From Bacillota bacterium (GTDB lineage: Bacteria; Bacillota; Clostridia; Christensenellales; CAG-138): a stretch of 7,573 bases of DNA. The stretch is from NCBI GenBank assembly GCA_023426265.1, contig JAFABA010000235.1, positions 1 to 7,573 of the forward strand, written 5' to 3'. The notes beneath the pieces are model-generated. The model saw only the letters and a list, made by a program, of their open reading frames with translations, made no database searches and had not been told where the DNA came from. Position numbers and translations under genes: made by a program. This document shows, in pieces, positions 1 to 5,300 of the stretch (the first letter of the stretch is position 1; every line of letters begins with the position of its first letter).

Positions 1-699
1 GTAGGCACCGACGGCGCGTTTGCGGACTATGTGGTGGTGGATGCGGACCGTCTCTTCCGCGTGCCCGATTCCGTTACGCTGCGGCAGGGCGCGCTTGCAG
101 AACCTTTGGCCTGCGGAATCCATGCGACGCGCCTCTTAGGAGATATTACGGGCAGCTCAGTCGTCGTTGTAGGACCTGGGATCATAGGCCTTGCTTGTAT
201 GCTTGCCGCCAAATTTGCGGGCGCGGGCAAAATCCTGGTGGCCGGCGTCGGCAAGGACCGCAAGGAACTGGTGGAAAGCTACGGGTGCGTCTATCATGAC
301 GTATTGGACGGCGATCTCGTACCCGTCGTGCAGGAATGGAACGGCGGCCTTGCGGACGTCGTATACGAATGCGTTGGAAGCCAGCGCACGCTGGACAGCG
401 CCATATCGGCACTGCGCCCCGGCGCGAAACTGATGGTGATGGGCGTGTTCGAAAAGAAGCCCGTGTTCGATATGAATACCTTCCAGGAAGGGGAGCGGAC
501 CCTCTATACCTCCCAGGCGCATGTGGATGAGATTGGCACGGCGCTTTCCTACCTCGAGCAGGGGTTGATCGACGCTGAGGAGCTCATCACCCGTGAAGTG
601 ACGTTGGATACCCTGGTTCAGGACGGCTTTGAGGAGCTGATCGTGAACGGGCCCAAACATATTAAGGTCATGATCCGCATTGGCGGTGGAAAGGAGTAA
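1..699 (+). CDS. Zinc-dependent medium-chain alcohol/polyol dehydrogenase, C-terminal part (5' truncated by window edge)
   Basis: The reading frame is open from base 1 to the TAA at 697-699, giving 232 residues with no start in the window, so roughly the first third of the protein is missing. The visible part matches the sorbitol/threonine dehydrogenase branch of the medium-chain dehydrogenase superfamily. It starts with the end of the catalytic domain (GAFADYVVVDAD). EPLACGIHA follows at fragment residues 34-42, where the Glu corresponds to the zinc-associated Glu of sorbitol dehydrogenase. The Rossmann signature GPGIIG lies at 58-63, and the C-terminal catalytic segment ends at IKVMI. The N-terminal Cys and His zinc ligands lie outside the window. 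The residue usually acidic at the end of the second Rossmann strand is Gly (VAGVGKD, residues 80-86), which suggests NADP(H) rather than NAD(H); this is inference. The substrate cannot be named: polyol, secondary alcohol or amino-alcohol are all possible. The next gene begins 4 bp downstream, so co-transcription is likely. Confidence 0.88.
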   Translation, partial: VGTDGAFADYVVVDADRLFRVPDSVTLRQGALAEPLACGIHATRLLGDITGSSVVVVGPGIIGLACMLAAKFAGAGKILVAGVGKDRKELVESYGCVYHDVLDGDLVPVVQEWNGGLADVVYECVGSQRTLDSAISALRPGAKLMVMGVFEKKPVFDMNTFQEGERTLYTSQAHVDEIGTALSYLEQGLIDAEELITREVTLDTLVQDGFEELIVNGPKHIKVMIRIGGGKE

Positions 700-703
700 C
701 ATC

Positions 704-1891
704 ATGGATACCAAGCATGCAAAGTTTGCAACGAAGGCCGTACACGCCGGGCAGCTTCCCGATCCTGAGACTGGCGCGCTCGTAGCGCCCATGTTCATGA
801 CCAGCACCTATGTGTGGACGCCTGAAAAAATGGACCGTTACCTCGCCGGCGACAAGGAAGGCATTTACACATACGCCCGTTCCCGCAACCCGACGCAAAA
901 CGATCTGCAGGACAAGATAGCGGAGCTTGAAGGCGCCGAGGCGGCGCTCTCTACAGCTTCCGGTATGGCCGCAATTTCCCTTGCGGTCATGCATTGTGCG
1001 CCTCCGGGCGACCATGTCATCGCCTATAAGACGATATACGGCGGCACCTACGGCCTGTTTACAAAGATATTTGAGGAGTTCCATATCGAAGTAACATTCG
1101 TTGAGGATCTTTTGCCCGCTACGCTCAACGCGGCAAAGCGCCCCAACACCAAGGTCGTCTATGCTGAAACCATTGCAAACCCCACCATGGTTGTGCTCGA
1201 CCTCAAGGCGCTTGCAAATTGGGCAAAGGCGAATGGTGTTACCTCCATCGTAGACAGCACATTCACCTCCCCCTACATGGTTCAGCCGATTTCTTATGGA
1301 ATCGATGCGGTGGTGCACAGCTCCACCAAGTACATCAACGGCCACGGCGATATCATCGGCGGCATCATTTGCGGCAAGTTCGCGTTTGTGGACGGTATCC
1401 GCAGCTCCATGTACCAGGAGCTTGGGCCGGTGCCCAGCCCCTTCTCCTGCTGGCTCCAGCTTCGCGGCCTGAAGACACTGCACCTGCGCATGCGCGCCCA
1501 CTGTGAAAATGCACTGAAATTTGCGCAGTGGTTGGAGACGCAGAAGGAAGTGAAGAAGGTCATCTACCCGGGCCTTGCAAGCCATCCGCAGCACGAACTC
1601 GCCAAGGCGCAATTCGGCGGCATATACGGCGGCATGCTGTCCTTTGAGGTGGACGGCGGTATTCCGGGCGCCCAGGCGTTTATCAAGAAACTGCATATGG
1701 CCAAGTACTGCGTCAGCCTGGGGGATCTTGATACGCTGGTCCAGCATCCGGCTACGATGACGCACGGCAAGATCCCGCGCGAGGAAAGGGAACGCATGGG
1801 CGTCATGGACGGCATGATCCGCGTCTCGATAGGCATTGAAGATATCGACGACATTATCGGAGATTTCGCGCAGGCTTTCGCGCAGAAATAA
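704..1891 (+). CDS. PLP-dependent Cys/Met-metabolism enzyme, methionine gamma-lyase-like
   Basis: A 395-residue fold-type I PLP enzyme of the Cys/Met metabolism family, which cleaves or exchanges groups at the gamma carbon of sulfur amino acids in the cytoplasm. The ATG at 704 is preferred because AAGGAG at 691-696 precedes it by 7 bases; an in-frame ATG at 680 would overlap the upstream gene and lacks this spacing. Landmarks align with Pseudomonas putida methionine gamma-lyase at a constant offset of two: Tyr57 and Arg59 (phosphate binding from the partner subunit), Tyr112, Asp184 (pyridine nitrogen), Lys209 in SSTKYINGHGD (Schiff base), Ser338, and Arg373 (substrate carboxylate). The C-terminal block SLGDLDTLVQHPATMTH is also lyase-like. 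The expected reaction is methionine to methanethiol, ammonia and 2-oxobutyrate. However, the residues matching Cys116, Lys240 and Asp241 of that enzyme are Gly114, Gln238 and Glu239, so cystathionine gamma-lyase or a related activity remains possible. Family assignment is firm; substrate is not. The gene lies 4 bp after the dehydrogenase and 81 bp before the por genes. Confidence 0.9.
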   Translation: MDTKHAKFATKAVHAGQLPDPETGALVAPMFMTSTYVWTPEKMDRYLAGDKEGIYTYARSRNPTQNDLQDKIAELEGAEAALSTASGMAAISLAVMHCAPPGDHVIAYKTIYGGTYGLFTKIFEEFHIEVTFVEDLLPATLNAAKRPNTKVVYAETIANPTMVVLDLKALANWAKANGVTSIVDSTFTSPYMVQPISYGIDAVVHSSTKYINGHGDIIGGIICGKFAFVDGIRSSMYQELGPVPSPFSCWLQLRGLKTLHLRMRAHCENALKFAQWLETQKEVKKVIYPGLASHPQHELAKAQFGGIYGGMLSFEVDGGIPGAQAFIKKLHMAKYCVSLGDLDTLVQHPATMTHGKIPREERERMGVMDGMIRVSIGIEDIDDIIGDFAQAFAQK

Positions 1892-1903
1892 AGAAGATTG
1901 CGG

Positions 1904-1927
1904 AGGGCTCGGTAAACGCCGGGCCCT
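1904..1927 (+). other. Intergenic hairpin between the lyase gene and the por genes
   Basis: AGGGCTCGG (1904-1912) can pair with CCGGGCCCT (1919-1927) through nine base pairs, one of them G-U, around a six-base loop (TAAACG). It begins 12 bases after the lyase stop codon. The nearest T-run (1940-1944) starts 13 bases past the stem, too far for a standard intrinsic terminator. It could be an RNA-processing or stabilising hairpin that sets lyase and por transcript levels differently, or a weak terminator. The structure is seen in the sequence; the function is inference. Confidence 0.45.
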
Positions 1928-1972
1928 GTTCGCATACCCTTTTTGAGTGGGTGAAGAAGAAAAGGAGGAAAT

Positions 1973-2539
1973 ATGCTGGAGATTCGCTGGCATGGCAGGG
2001 GCGGGCAGGGCGCCAAAACCGCGGCGCTGCTGCTTGCCGACGTCGCTTTTCACACAGGGAAATATGTGCAGGGTTTTCCGGAATACGGGCCCGAGCGCAT
2101 GGGCGCGCCGATTACGGCATACAACCGCATCAGCGGCACGCCGATCCGTATTCACAGCAACATCTATGCGCCGGATTACGTGGCGGTAGTAGACGAAACG
2201 CTCTTAGAAGCAGTGGATGTTACGCTCGGTCTCAAGCCCGAGGGCGCGATCGTCATCAATTCCGCAAAGTCCGCGGAGGAATTGCGCCCCTTGCTCAAAG
2301 GGTATGCGGGCAAGGTGTACACGGTGGACGCGCGCACGATCTCCGTCGCAGCGCTTGGCAAGTATTTTCCCAACACGCCGATGCTTGCCGCCATCGTCAA
2401 GGTATCGGGCCTGATGGTAGAAGAAGAGTTCCTTCATGATATGGAGGCGTCCTTTACCCACAAGTTTGCAAGCAAGCCGGAAGTTATTCAGGGCAACATG
2501 CAGGCGCTGCGGCTTACGCTCAGGGAGGTACGGGAATGA
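1973..2539 (+). CDS. porC: Pyruvate-type 2-oxoacid:ferredoxin oxidoreductase, gamma subunit
   Basis: A 188-residue gamma subunit (called PorC or PorG) of the four-subunit pyruvate:ferredoxin oxidoreductase, which decarboxylates a 2-oxoacid to acyl-CoA and passes two electrons to ferredoxin. The family signature HGRGGQG lies at residues 7-13, followed by the conserved stretch GFPEYGPERMGAPITAYNR at 34-52. Length is normal for the family. The start at 1973 is supported by AAAGGAGG at 1961-1968, four bases upstream; the spacing is tight, but no better in-frame start is visible. The stop overlaps the delta subunit start in an ATGA (2536-2539), indicating translational coupling. The gamma-delta-alpha-beta order matches the thermophile porCDAB arrangement. 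The gene is first in the por block; an 81-bp gap with a hairpin separates it from the lyase gene, and I see no clear promoter there. Confidence 0.95.
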   Translation: MLEIRWHGRGGQGAKTAALLLADVAFHTGKYVQGFPEYGPERMGAPITAYNRISGTPIRIHSNIYAPDYVAVVDETLLEAVDVTLGLKPEGAIVINSAKSAEELRPLLKGYAGKVYTVDARTISVAALGKYFPNTPMLAAIVKVSGLMVEEEFLHDMEASFTHKFASKPEVIQGNMQALRLTLREVRE

Positions 2540-2841
2540 GCAAAAGAATAAGCGATACCATCAACGAGGCCATCTCCTGGCAGGCCGTGACATTGGGCGG
2601 CGGCATTACGGGAGGCGGCACCTCTGCCGAGTTCAATACCGGTGAATGGCGTGTAGACATGCCGGTGTATCTTGAGGAAAAGTGCAGGCAATGCCTGATG
2701 TGCGTGCCCGTATGTCCGGACAGTTCCATTCCCGTTGTAAATGGCAGGCGGGGCGAATTTGATCTCCTGCATTGCAAGGGCTGCGGCATCTGCGCAAAGG
2801 TTTGCCCGTTTCATGCGATCGATATGAAGAGGGGGGAGTAA
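2536..2841 (+). CDS. porD: 2-oxoacid:ferredoxin oxidoreductase, delta subunit (2x[4Fe-4S] ferredoxin-like)
   Basis: A 101-residue iron-sulfur subunit that relays electrons from the catalytic beta subunit to external ferredoxin. Two CxxCxxCxxxCP motifs are intact: Cys50/53/56/60 (CRQCLMCVPVCP) and Cys80/83/86/90 (CKGCGICAKVCP). In the usual crossed pattern these bind two [4Fe-4S] clusters. The first 45 residues hold a Gly-rich segment (LGGGITGGGTS, residues 20-30) followed by a GEWR element, typical of PorD proteins and absent from free ferredoxins. The start lies in the ATGA overlap with porC and is preceded by AGGGAGG at 2522-2528. The stop is one base before the alpha subunit start. No membrane segment or signal peptide is seen, so it acts in the cytoplasm. 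Confidence 0.95.
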   Translation: MSKRISDTINEAISWQAVTLGGGITGGGTSAEFNTGEWRVDMPVYLEEKCRQCLMCVPVCPDSSIPVVNGRRGEFDLLHCKGCGICAKVCPFHAIDMKRGE

Positions 2842-2842
2842 T

Positions 2843-4030
2843 ATGCCCAGAGACAGACTTTCCGGCAACGAGGCGGCGGCCCAGGCGCTGCGCCAGGTCA
2901 ACCCGGACGTAATGGCTGCGTTCCCCATTACGCCCTCCACCGAAATTCCGCAGTATTTTTCCTCGTTCGTAGCCGACGGCAAGGTGGATACCGTGTTCGT
3001 GCCCGTAGAGAGCGAGCATTCCGCCATGAGCGCATGTATCGGCTCGGAGGCCGCGGGTGCGCGTACGGTCACGGCAACCTCTTCTGCGGGCCTTGCGCTG
3101 ATGTGGGAAGAATTGTACGTTGCCGCGTCCGACCGGCTGCCCATCGTATTGGCGCTTGTGAACCGCGCGCTGACAGGACCCATCAATATCAACTGCGATC
3201 ATTCGGACAGCATGGGTGCGCGGGACGCGGGCTGGATCCAGATTTACAGCGAAAGCAACCAGGAAGCGTACGACAACCTCATCCAGGCGTTCCGCATCGG
3301 GGAACATGACGACGTACGGCTCCCCGTGATGGTGTGCCAGGACGGTTTTATTACCTCCCATGCGGTGGAGAATATTGAGCTCATGGAGGATGCGGCGGTA
3401 AAGAAGTTTGTGGGTGCCTATGCGCCTCAGGATTTTCTGTTAAACCCCGGGAAGCCGCTATCCCTCGGGCCCTACGCAACTTCGGCGTATTACCTTGAGC
3501 ACAAACGAAGCCAGGCGGAAGCCATGCGCCGTGCAAAGGATGTCATTTTAGACGTGGCGGACGAGTTCGGCGGGATTTCCGGCAGGAAGTACGGCCTGTT
3601 TGAAGCCTACCGGCTGGAGGATGCCGAATATGCGATGGTTCTGATCGGATCGGCCGCGGGTACCGGCAAAGAAGCTGTTGATGAACTCCGGAACAAGGGC
3701 GTCAAGGCAGGTCTATTGAAGATACGCGTGTTCCGCCCCTTCCCGGCCGAAGAGATTGCGGCTGCGCTGAAGGGCTGTAAGGCCGTGGCTGTGATGGACC
3801 GTGCGGAAAGCTTCAGCGGCAACGGAGGCCCTCTGGCCGCAGAGGTCCGTGGGGCGTTCTATCACGCGGGCATAAAGGCCTCTGTATTCCCATACGTATA
3901 TGGCTTGGGCGGGCGCGATGTGCGCGTGGAGGATCTGAAATCAGTATTCGAAGCGCTGCCGCAGCAGGACGCCAAACCCTACCGGTATCTTTCGGTACGC
4001 TCGGAAGGAGGAGCAGATAATGGCCTATAA
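2843..4030 (+). CDS. porA: Pyruvate-type 2-oxoacid:ferredoxin oxidoreductase, alpha subunit
   Basis: A 395-residue alpha subunit carrying the pyrimidine-binding thiamine diphosphate domain (about residues 5-185) and the transketolase C-terminal-like domain (about 260-385). Visible landmarks are FPITPSTEIP (27-36), with Thr30 at the position that contacts pyruvate in known enzymes, and ESEHSAMSACIG (56-67), holding the Glu (probably Glu58) expected to activate the cofactor. TATSSAGLALMWEELYVAA follows at 77-95. VNRALTGPININ (106-117) carries Arg108 at the substrate-carboxylate position, and DHSDSM is at 119-124. These are pyruvate-oxidoreductase motifs rather than those of the ketoisovalerate or 2-oxoglutarate classes. 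The start at 2843 follows a G-rich ribosome binding site at 2831-2838, within the last codons of porD. The last 11 bases overlap the beta gene, which implies coupled translation of the two catalytic subunits. Confidence 0.95.
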   Translation: MPRDRLSGNEAAAQALRQVNPDVMAAFPITPSTEIPQYFSSFVADGKVDTVFVPVESEHSAMSACIGSEAAGARTVTATSSAGLALMWEELYVAASDRLPIVLALVNRALTGPININCDHSDSMGARDAGWIQIYSESNQEAYDNLIQAFRIGEHDDVRLPVMVCQDGFITSHAVENIELMEDAAVKKFVGAYAPQDFLLNPGKPLSLGPYATSAYYLEHKRSQAEAMRRAKDVILDVADEFGGISGRKYGLFEAYRLEDAEYAMVLIGSAAGTGKEAVDELRNKGVKAGLLKIRVFRPFPAEEIAAALKGCKAVAVMDRAESFSGNGGPLAAEVRGAFYHAGIKASVFPYVYGLGGRDVRVEDLKSVFEALPQQDAKPYRYLSVRSEGGADNGL

Positions 4031-4949
4031 TTTTAAGGAGATCATGTCCAGGGAGGAGCGTTTGGCGCCTGGCCACCGTATGTGCGCCGGCTGCGGCGGT
4101 ACAATCGCCGTAAGAAATGTGCTGCGCGCGCTCCGTGAAGGGGATCAGGCCGTTGTCTGCAGCGCCACAAGCTGCCTGGAAGTATCCACATTCCTGTATC
4201 CTTATACCGCATGGAAGGATTCGTTTATCCACAACGCGTTCGAGAACGCAGCGGCCACGCTCAGCGGCGTTGAAGCCGCATACGTTGCGGCGAAAAAGCG
4301 CGGCAAGCTGGACCAGACTTACAAATTCATTGCGTTCGGCGGCGATGGCGGCACCTATGACATCGGCCTGCAGTCCCTGTCCGGCGCAATGGAGCGCGGG
4401 CACGACATGGTATATGTCTGCTATGACAACGGCGCGTATATGAATACCGGCATCCAGCGCTCTTCCGCGACGCCCATGTTTGCGGATACCACCACCACCC
4501 CCGTGGGCGAGCAATCGCTTGGCAAGCCGCAGTACCGCAAGGACCTGACGGGCATCATGGCCATGCATAACATTCCCTACGTCGCGCAGACAACGTTTAT
4601 TAAGAACATTGGGGATCTGCATAAGAAAGCGGAGCGCGCCATTTACACCGAGGGCCCCGCGTTTCTCAACATCATGGCGCCCTGCCCGCGCGGGTGGCGG
4701 TATCCGACTGAGGATCTCATGGAGATCTGCCGCCTGGGCGTGGAAACCTGCTACTGGCCGATGTTTGAAGTGATCGATGGGGAATGGACACTCAGTTACG
4801 AGCCCAAGGTAAAACTGCCCATCGTGGATTTCCTGCGTGCGCAGGGGCGGTTCCGCCATTTGTTCCAAAAAGGGAACGAGTGGGCGCTTGAAGCATTTCA
4901 AAAAGAAGTGGACAAACGTTGGGAACAGCTGCTCAATCGGTGCAAATAA
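4020..4949 (+). CDS. porB: Pyruvate-type 2-oxoacid:ferredoxin oxidoreductase, beta subunit (TPP-binding)
   Basis: A 309-residue beta subunit that binds the thiamine diphosphate pyrophosphate and magnesium, and the proximal [4Fe-4S] cluster. The cofactor motif runs from GDGGTYDIG (residues 108-116) to YDNGAYMNTG (135-144), with Asp109 and Asn137 as the expected metal ligands. The four cluster cysteines typical of PorB are all present: Cys22 and Cys25 (MCAGCGG), Cys52 and Cys222 (APCPRGW). GLQSLSGAMERGHD and NTGIQRSSATP are nearly those of thermophile PorB, and this is the best evidence for a pyruvate-type enzyme. The start at 4020 overlaps the end of porA and is preceded by AAGGAGGAG at 4005-4013. 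It is the last gene of the por block; the palindromic repeat begins 14 bases after its stop. Many enzymes of this class also accept 2-oxobutyrate, which matters because of the nearby lyase. Confidence 0.96.
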   Translation: MAYNFKEIMSREERLAPGHRMCAGCGGTIAVRNVLRALREGDQAVVCSATSCLEVSTFLYPYTAWKDSFIHNAFENAAATLSGVEAAYVAAKKRGKLDQTYKFIAFGGDGGTYDIGLQSLSGAMERGHDMVYVCYDNGAYMNTGIQRSSATPMFADTTTTPVGEQSLGKPQYRKDLTGIMAMHNIPYVAQTTFIKNIGDLHKKAERAIYTEGPAFLNIMAPCPRGWRYPTEDLMEICRLGVETCYWPMFEVIDGEWTLSYEPKVKLPIVDFLRAQGRFRHLFQKGNEWALEAFQKEVDKRWEQLLNRCK

Positions 4950-4963
4950 GCTGAACGATTTCC

Positions 4964-5035
4964 TGTCATTCTGAGCGAAGCGAAGAATCCTTCGCAAAGC
5001 CGTCAAAAGATCCTTCGCTGGCGCTCGGGATGACA
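4964..5035. repeat. Palindromic intergenic repeat, unit 1
   Basis: The left arm, 4964-4989 (core CATTCTGAGCGAAGCG), is an imperfect inverted copy of the right arm, 5009-5035 (core CTTCGCTGGCGCTCGG). The unit begins TGTCAT and ends ATGACA. Inside, GCGAAG (4980-4985) and CTTCGC (4990-4995) form a separate perfect six-base-pair hairpin around AATC. From memory, this core belongs to a repeat family scattered between genes in many unrelated bacterial genomes and often misread as small proteins. It lies just after porB and may act as a transcript 3'-end structure. Confidence 0.85.
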
Positions 5036-5047
5036 AATATATCCCGA
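5025..5047 (+). other. Alternative hairpin at the junction of the two repeat units
   Basis: TCGGGAT (5025-5031) is a perfect seven-base inverted match of ATCCCGA (5041-5047) around a nine-base loop. It reuses part of the right arm of unit 1, so it competes with the full-length palindrome. Only three Ts follow (ATTTCC), which makes it a poor terminator. Confidence 0.35.
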
Positions 5048-5053
5048 ATTTCC

Positions 5054-5126
5054 TGTCATTCTGAGCGAAGCGAAGAATCTTATCGCAAAGCTGCCGGAAG
5101 ATCCTTCTCTGACGCTCAGGATGACA
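5054..5126. repeat. Palindromic intergenic repeat, unit 2
   Basis: This is a second copy of the same element, 90 bp downstream. A 32-base block is identical in both copies (4958-4989 and 5048-5079), including six bases upstream of the TGTCAT end. The right arm at 5100-5126 (core CTGACGCTCAGGATGACA) pairs imperfectly with the left arm at 5054-5079. The inner part differs from unit 1 by several substitutions and one indel, and the small inner hairpin is kept only with a bulge. Same orientation as unit 1. Confidence 0.85.
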
Positions 5127-5150
5127 TATTCCAATGATTTTATTCAATGT

Positions 5151-5172
5151 AATTCAGCGTTTGTGAATTTTT
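5151..5172 (+). terminator. Weak AT-rich hairpin with T-run, possible terminator
   Basis: AATTCA (5151-5156) pairs perfectly with TGAATT (5164-5169) around a seven-base loop, and the stem runs into TTT (5170-5172), giving five consecutive Ts in all. The stem is short and AT-rich, so termination would be weak. It lies between the repeats and the ilvB promoter, where a por terminator would be expected. Low confidence. Confidence 0.25.
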
Positions 5173-5175
5173 ATA

Positions 5176-5204
5176 TTGACTGTGGCCGGAAATCCCGCTA
5201 CTGT
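5176..5204 (+). promoter_or_regulatory. Candidate sigma-A-type promoter for ilvBN
   Basis: TTGACT (5176-5181) is one mismatch from the -35 consensus. Seventeen bases further, TACTGT (5199-5204) matches the TA...T frame of a -10 box but is weak in the middle. The upstream DNA is AT-rich. Transcription would start near 5211 and leave a leader of about 90 bases before ilvB. I see no clear operator or attenuator in the leader. Confidence 0.45.
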
Positions 5205-5300
5205 ATTGGATAAACATTCAAACTCATGTATAAATGGGTGATACTATTCTGGAACGATCGGGGGACAAGGAAATGCCTGTCTGCCCGGGGAAGGACGGTT

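Larger units (their letters stand above)
4950..5300. other. Non-coding gap between the por and ilvBN blocks
   Basis: This 351-bp stretch has no supportable gene. It holds the two tandem palindromic repeat units (4964-5126), an AT-rich region from about 5127 to 5180 with a weak hairpin, and a candidate promoter at 5176-5204. The rest, up to the ilvB start, is an untranslated leader of about 90 bases. I see no T-box, riboswitch or tRNA. A long minus-strand frame across the repeats (HPERQRRI, ILRFAQND) is the kind of spurious peptide this repeat family often yields. Confidence 0.75.

Noticed and set aside
680..703. Earlier in-frame start for the lyase gene
   Set aside because: It would overlap the dehydrogenase gene and lacks a well-placed ribosome binding site, while ATG 704 has AAGGAG seven bases upstream.
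668..2155. Long minus-strand open frame of 495 codons
   Set aside because: It lies antisense to the lyase and porC genes, has no recognisable domain, and is explained by GC-biased third positions of the real genes.
3813..5147. Minus-strand frame of 444 codons including HPERQRRI and ILRFAQND peptides
   Set aside because: It is antisense to porB, and its N-terminal part is a translation of the palindromic repeats, a known source of false proteins.
5226..5300. N-terminal extension or leader peptide before ilvB with consecutive Val-Ile-Leu codons
   Set aside because: A VIL run is suggestive of attenuation, but there is no ribosome binding site before 5226, no stop codon separating it from ilvB, and no terminator/antiterminator pair. 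Start 5301 fits the family.
4950..5300. Possible CRISPR array from the 32-base direct repeat
   Set aside because: There are only two copies, each unit is a long palindrome, and the intervening sequence is itself similar between units; no cas genes are present.
5205..5300. T-box or other branched-chain amino acid riboswitch upstream of ilvB
   Set aside because: The leader is only about 90 bases, with no T-box core sequence and no terminator hairpin.
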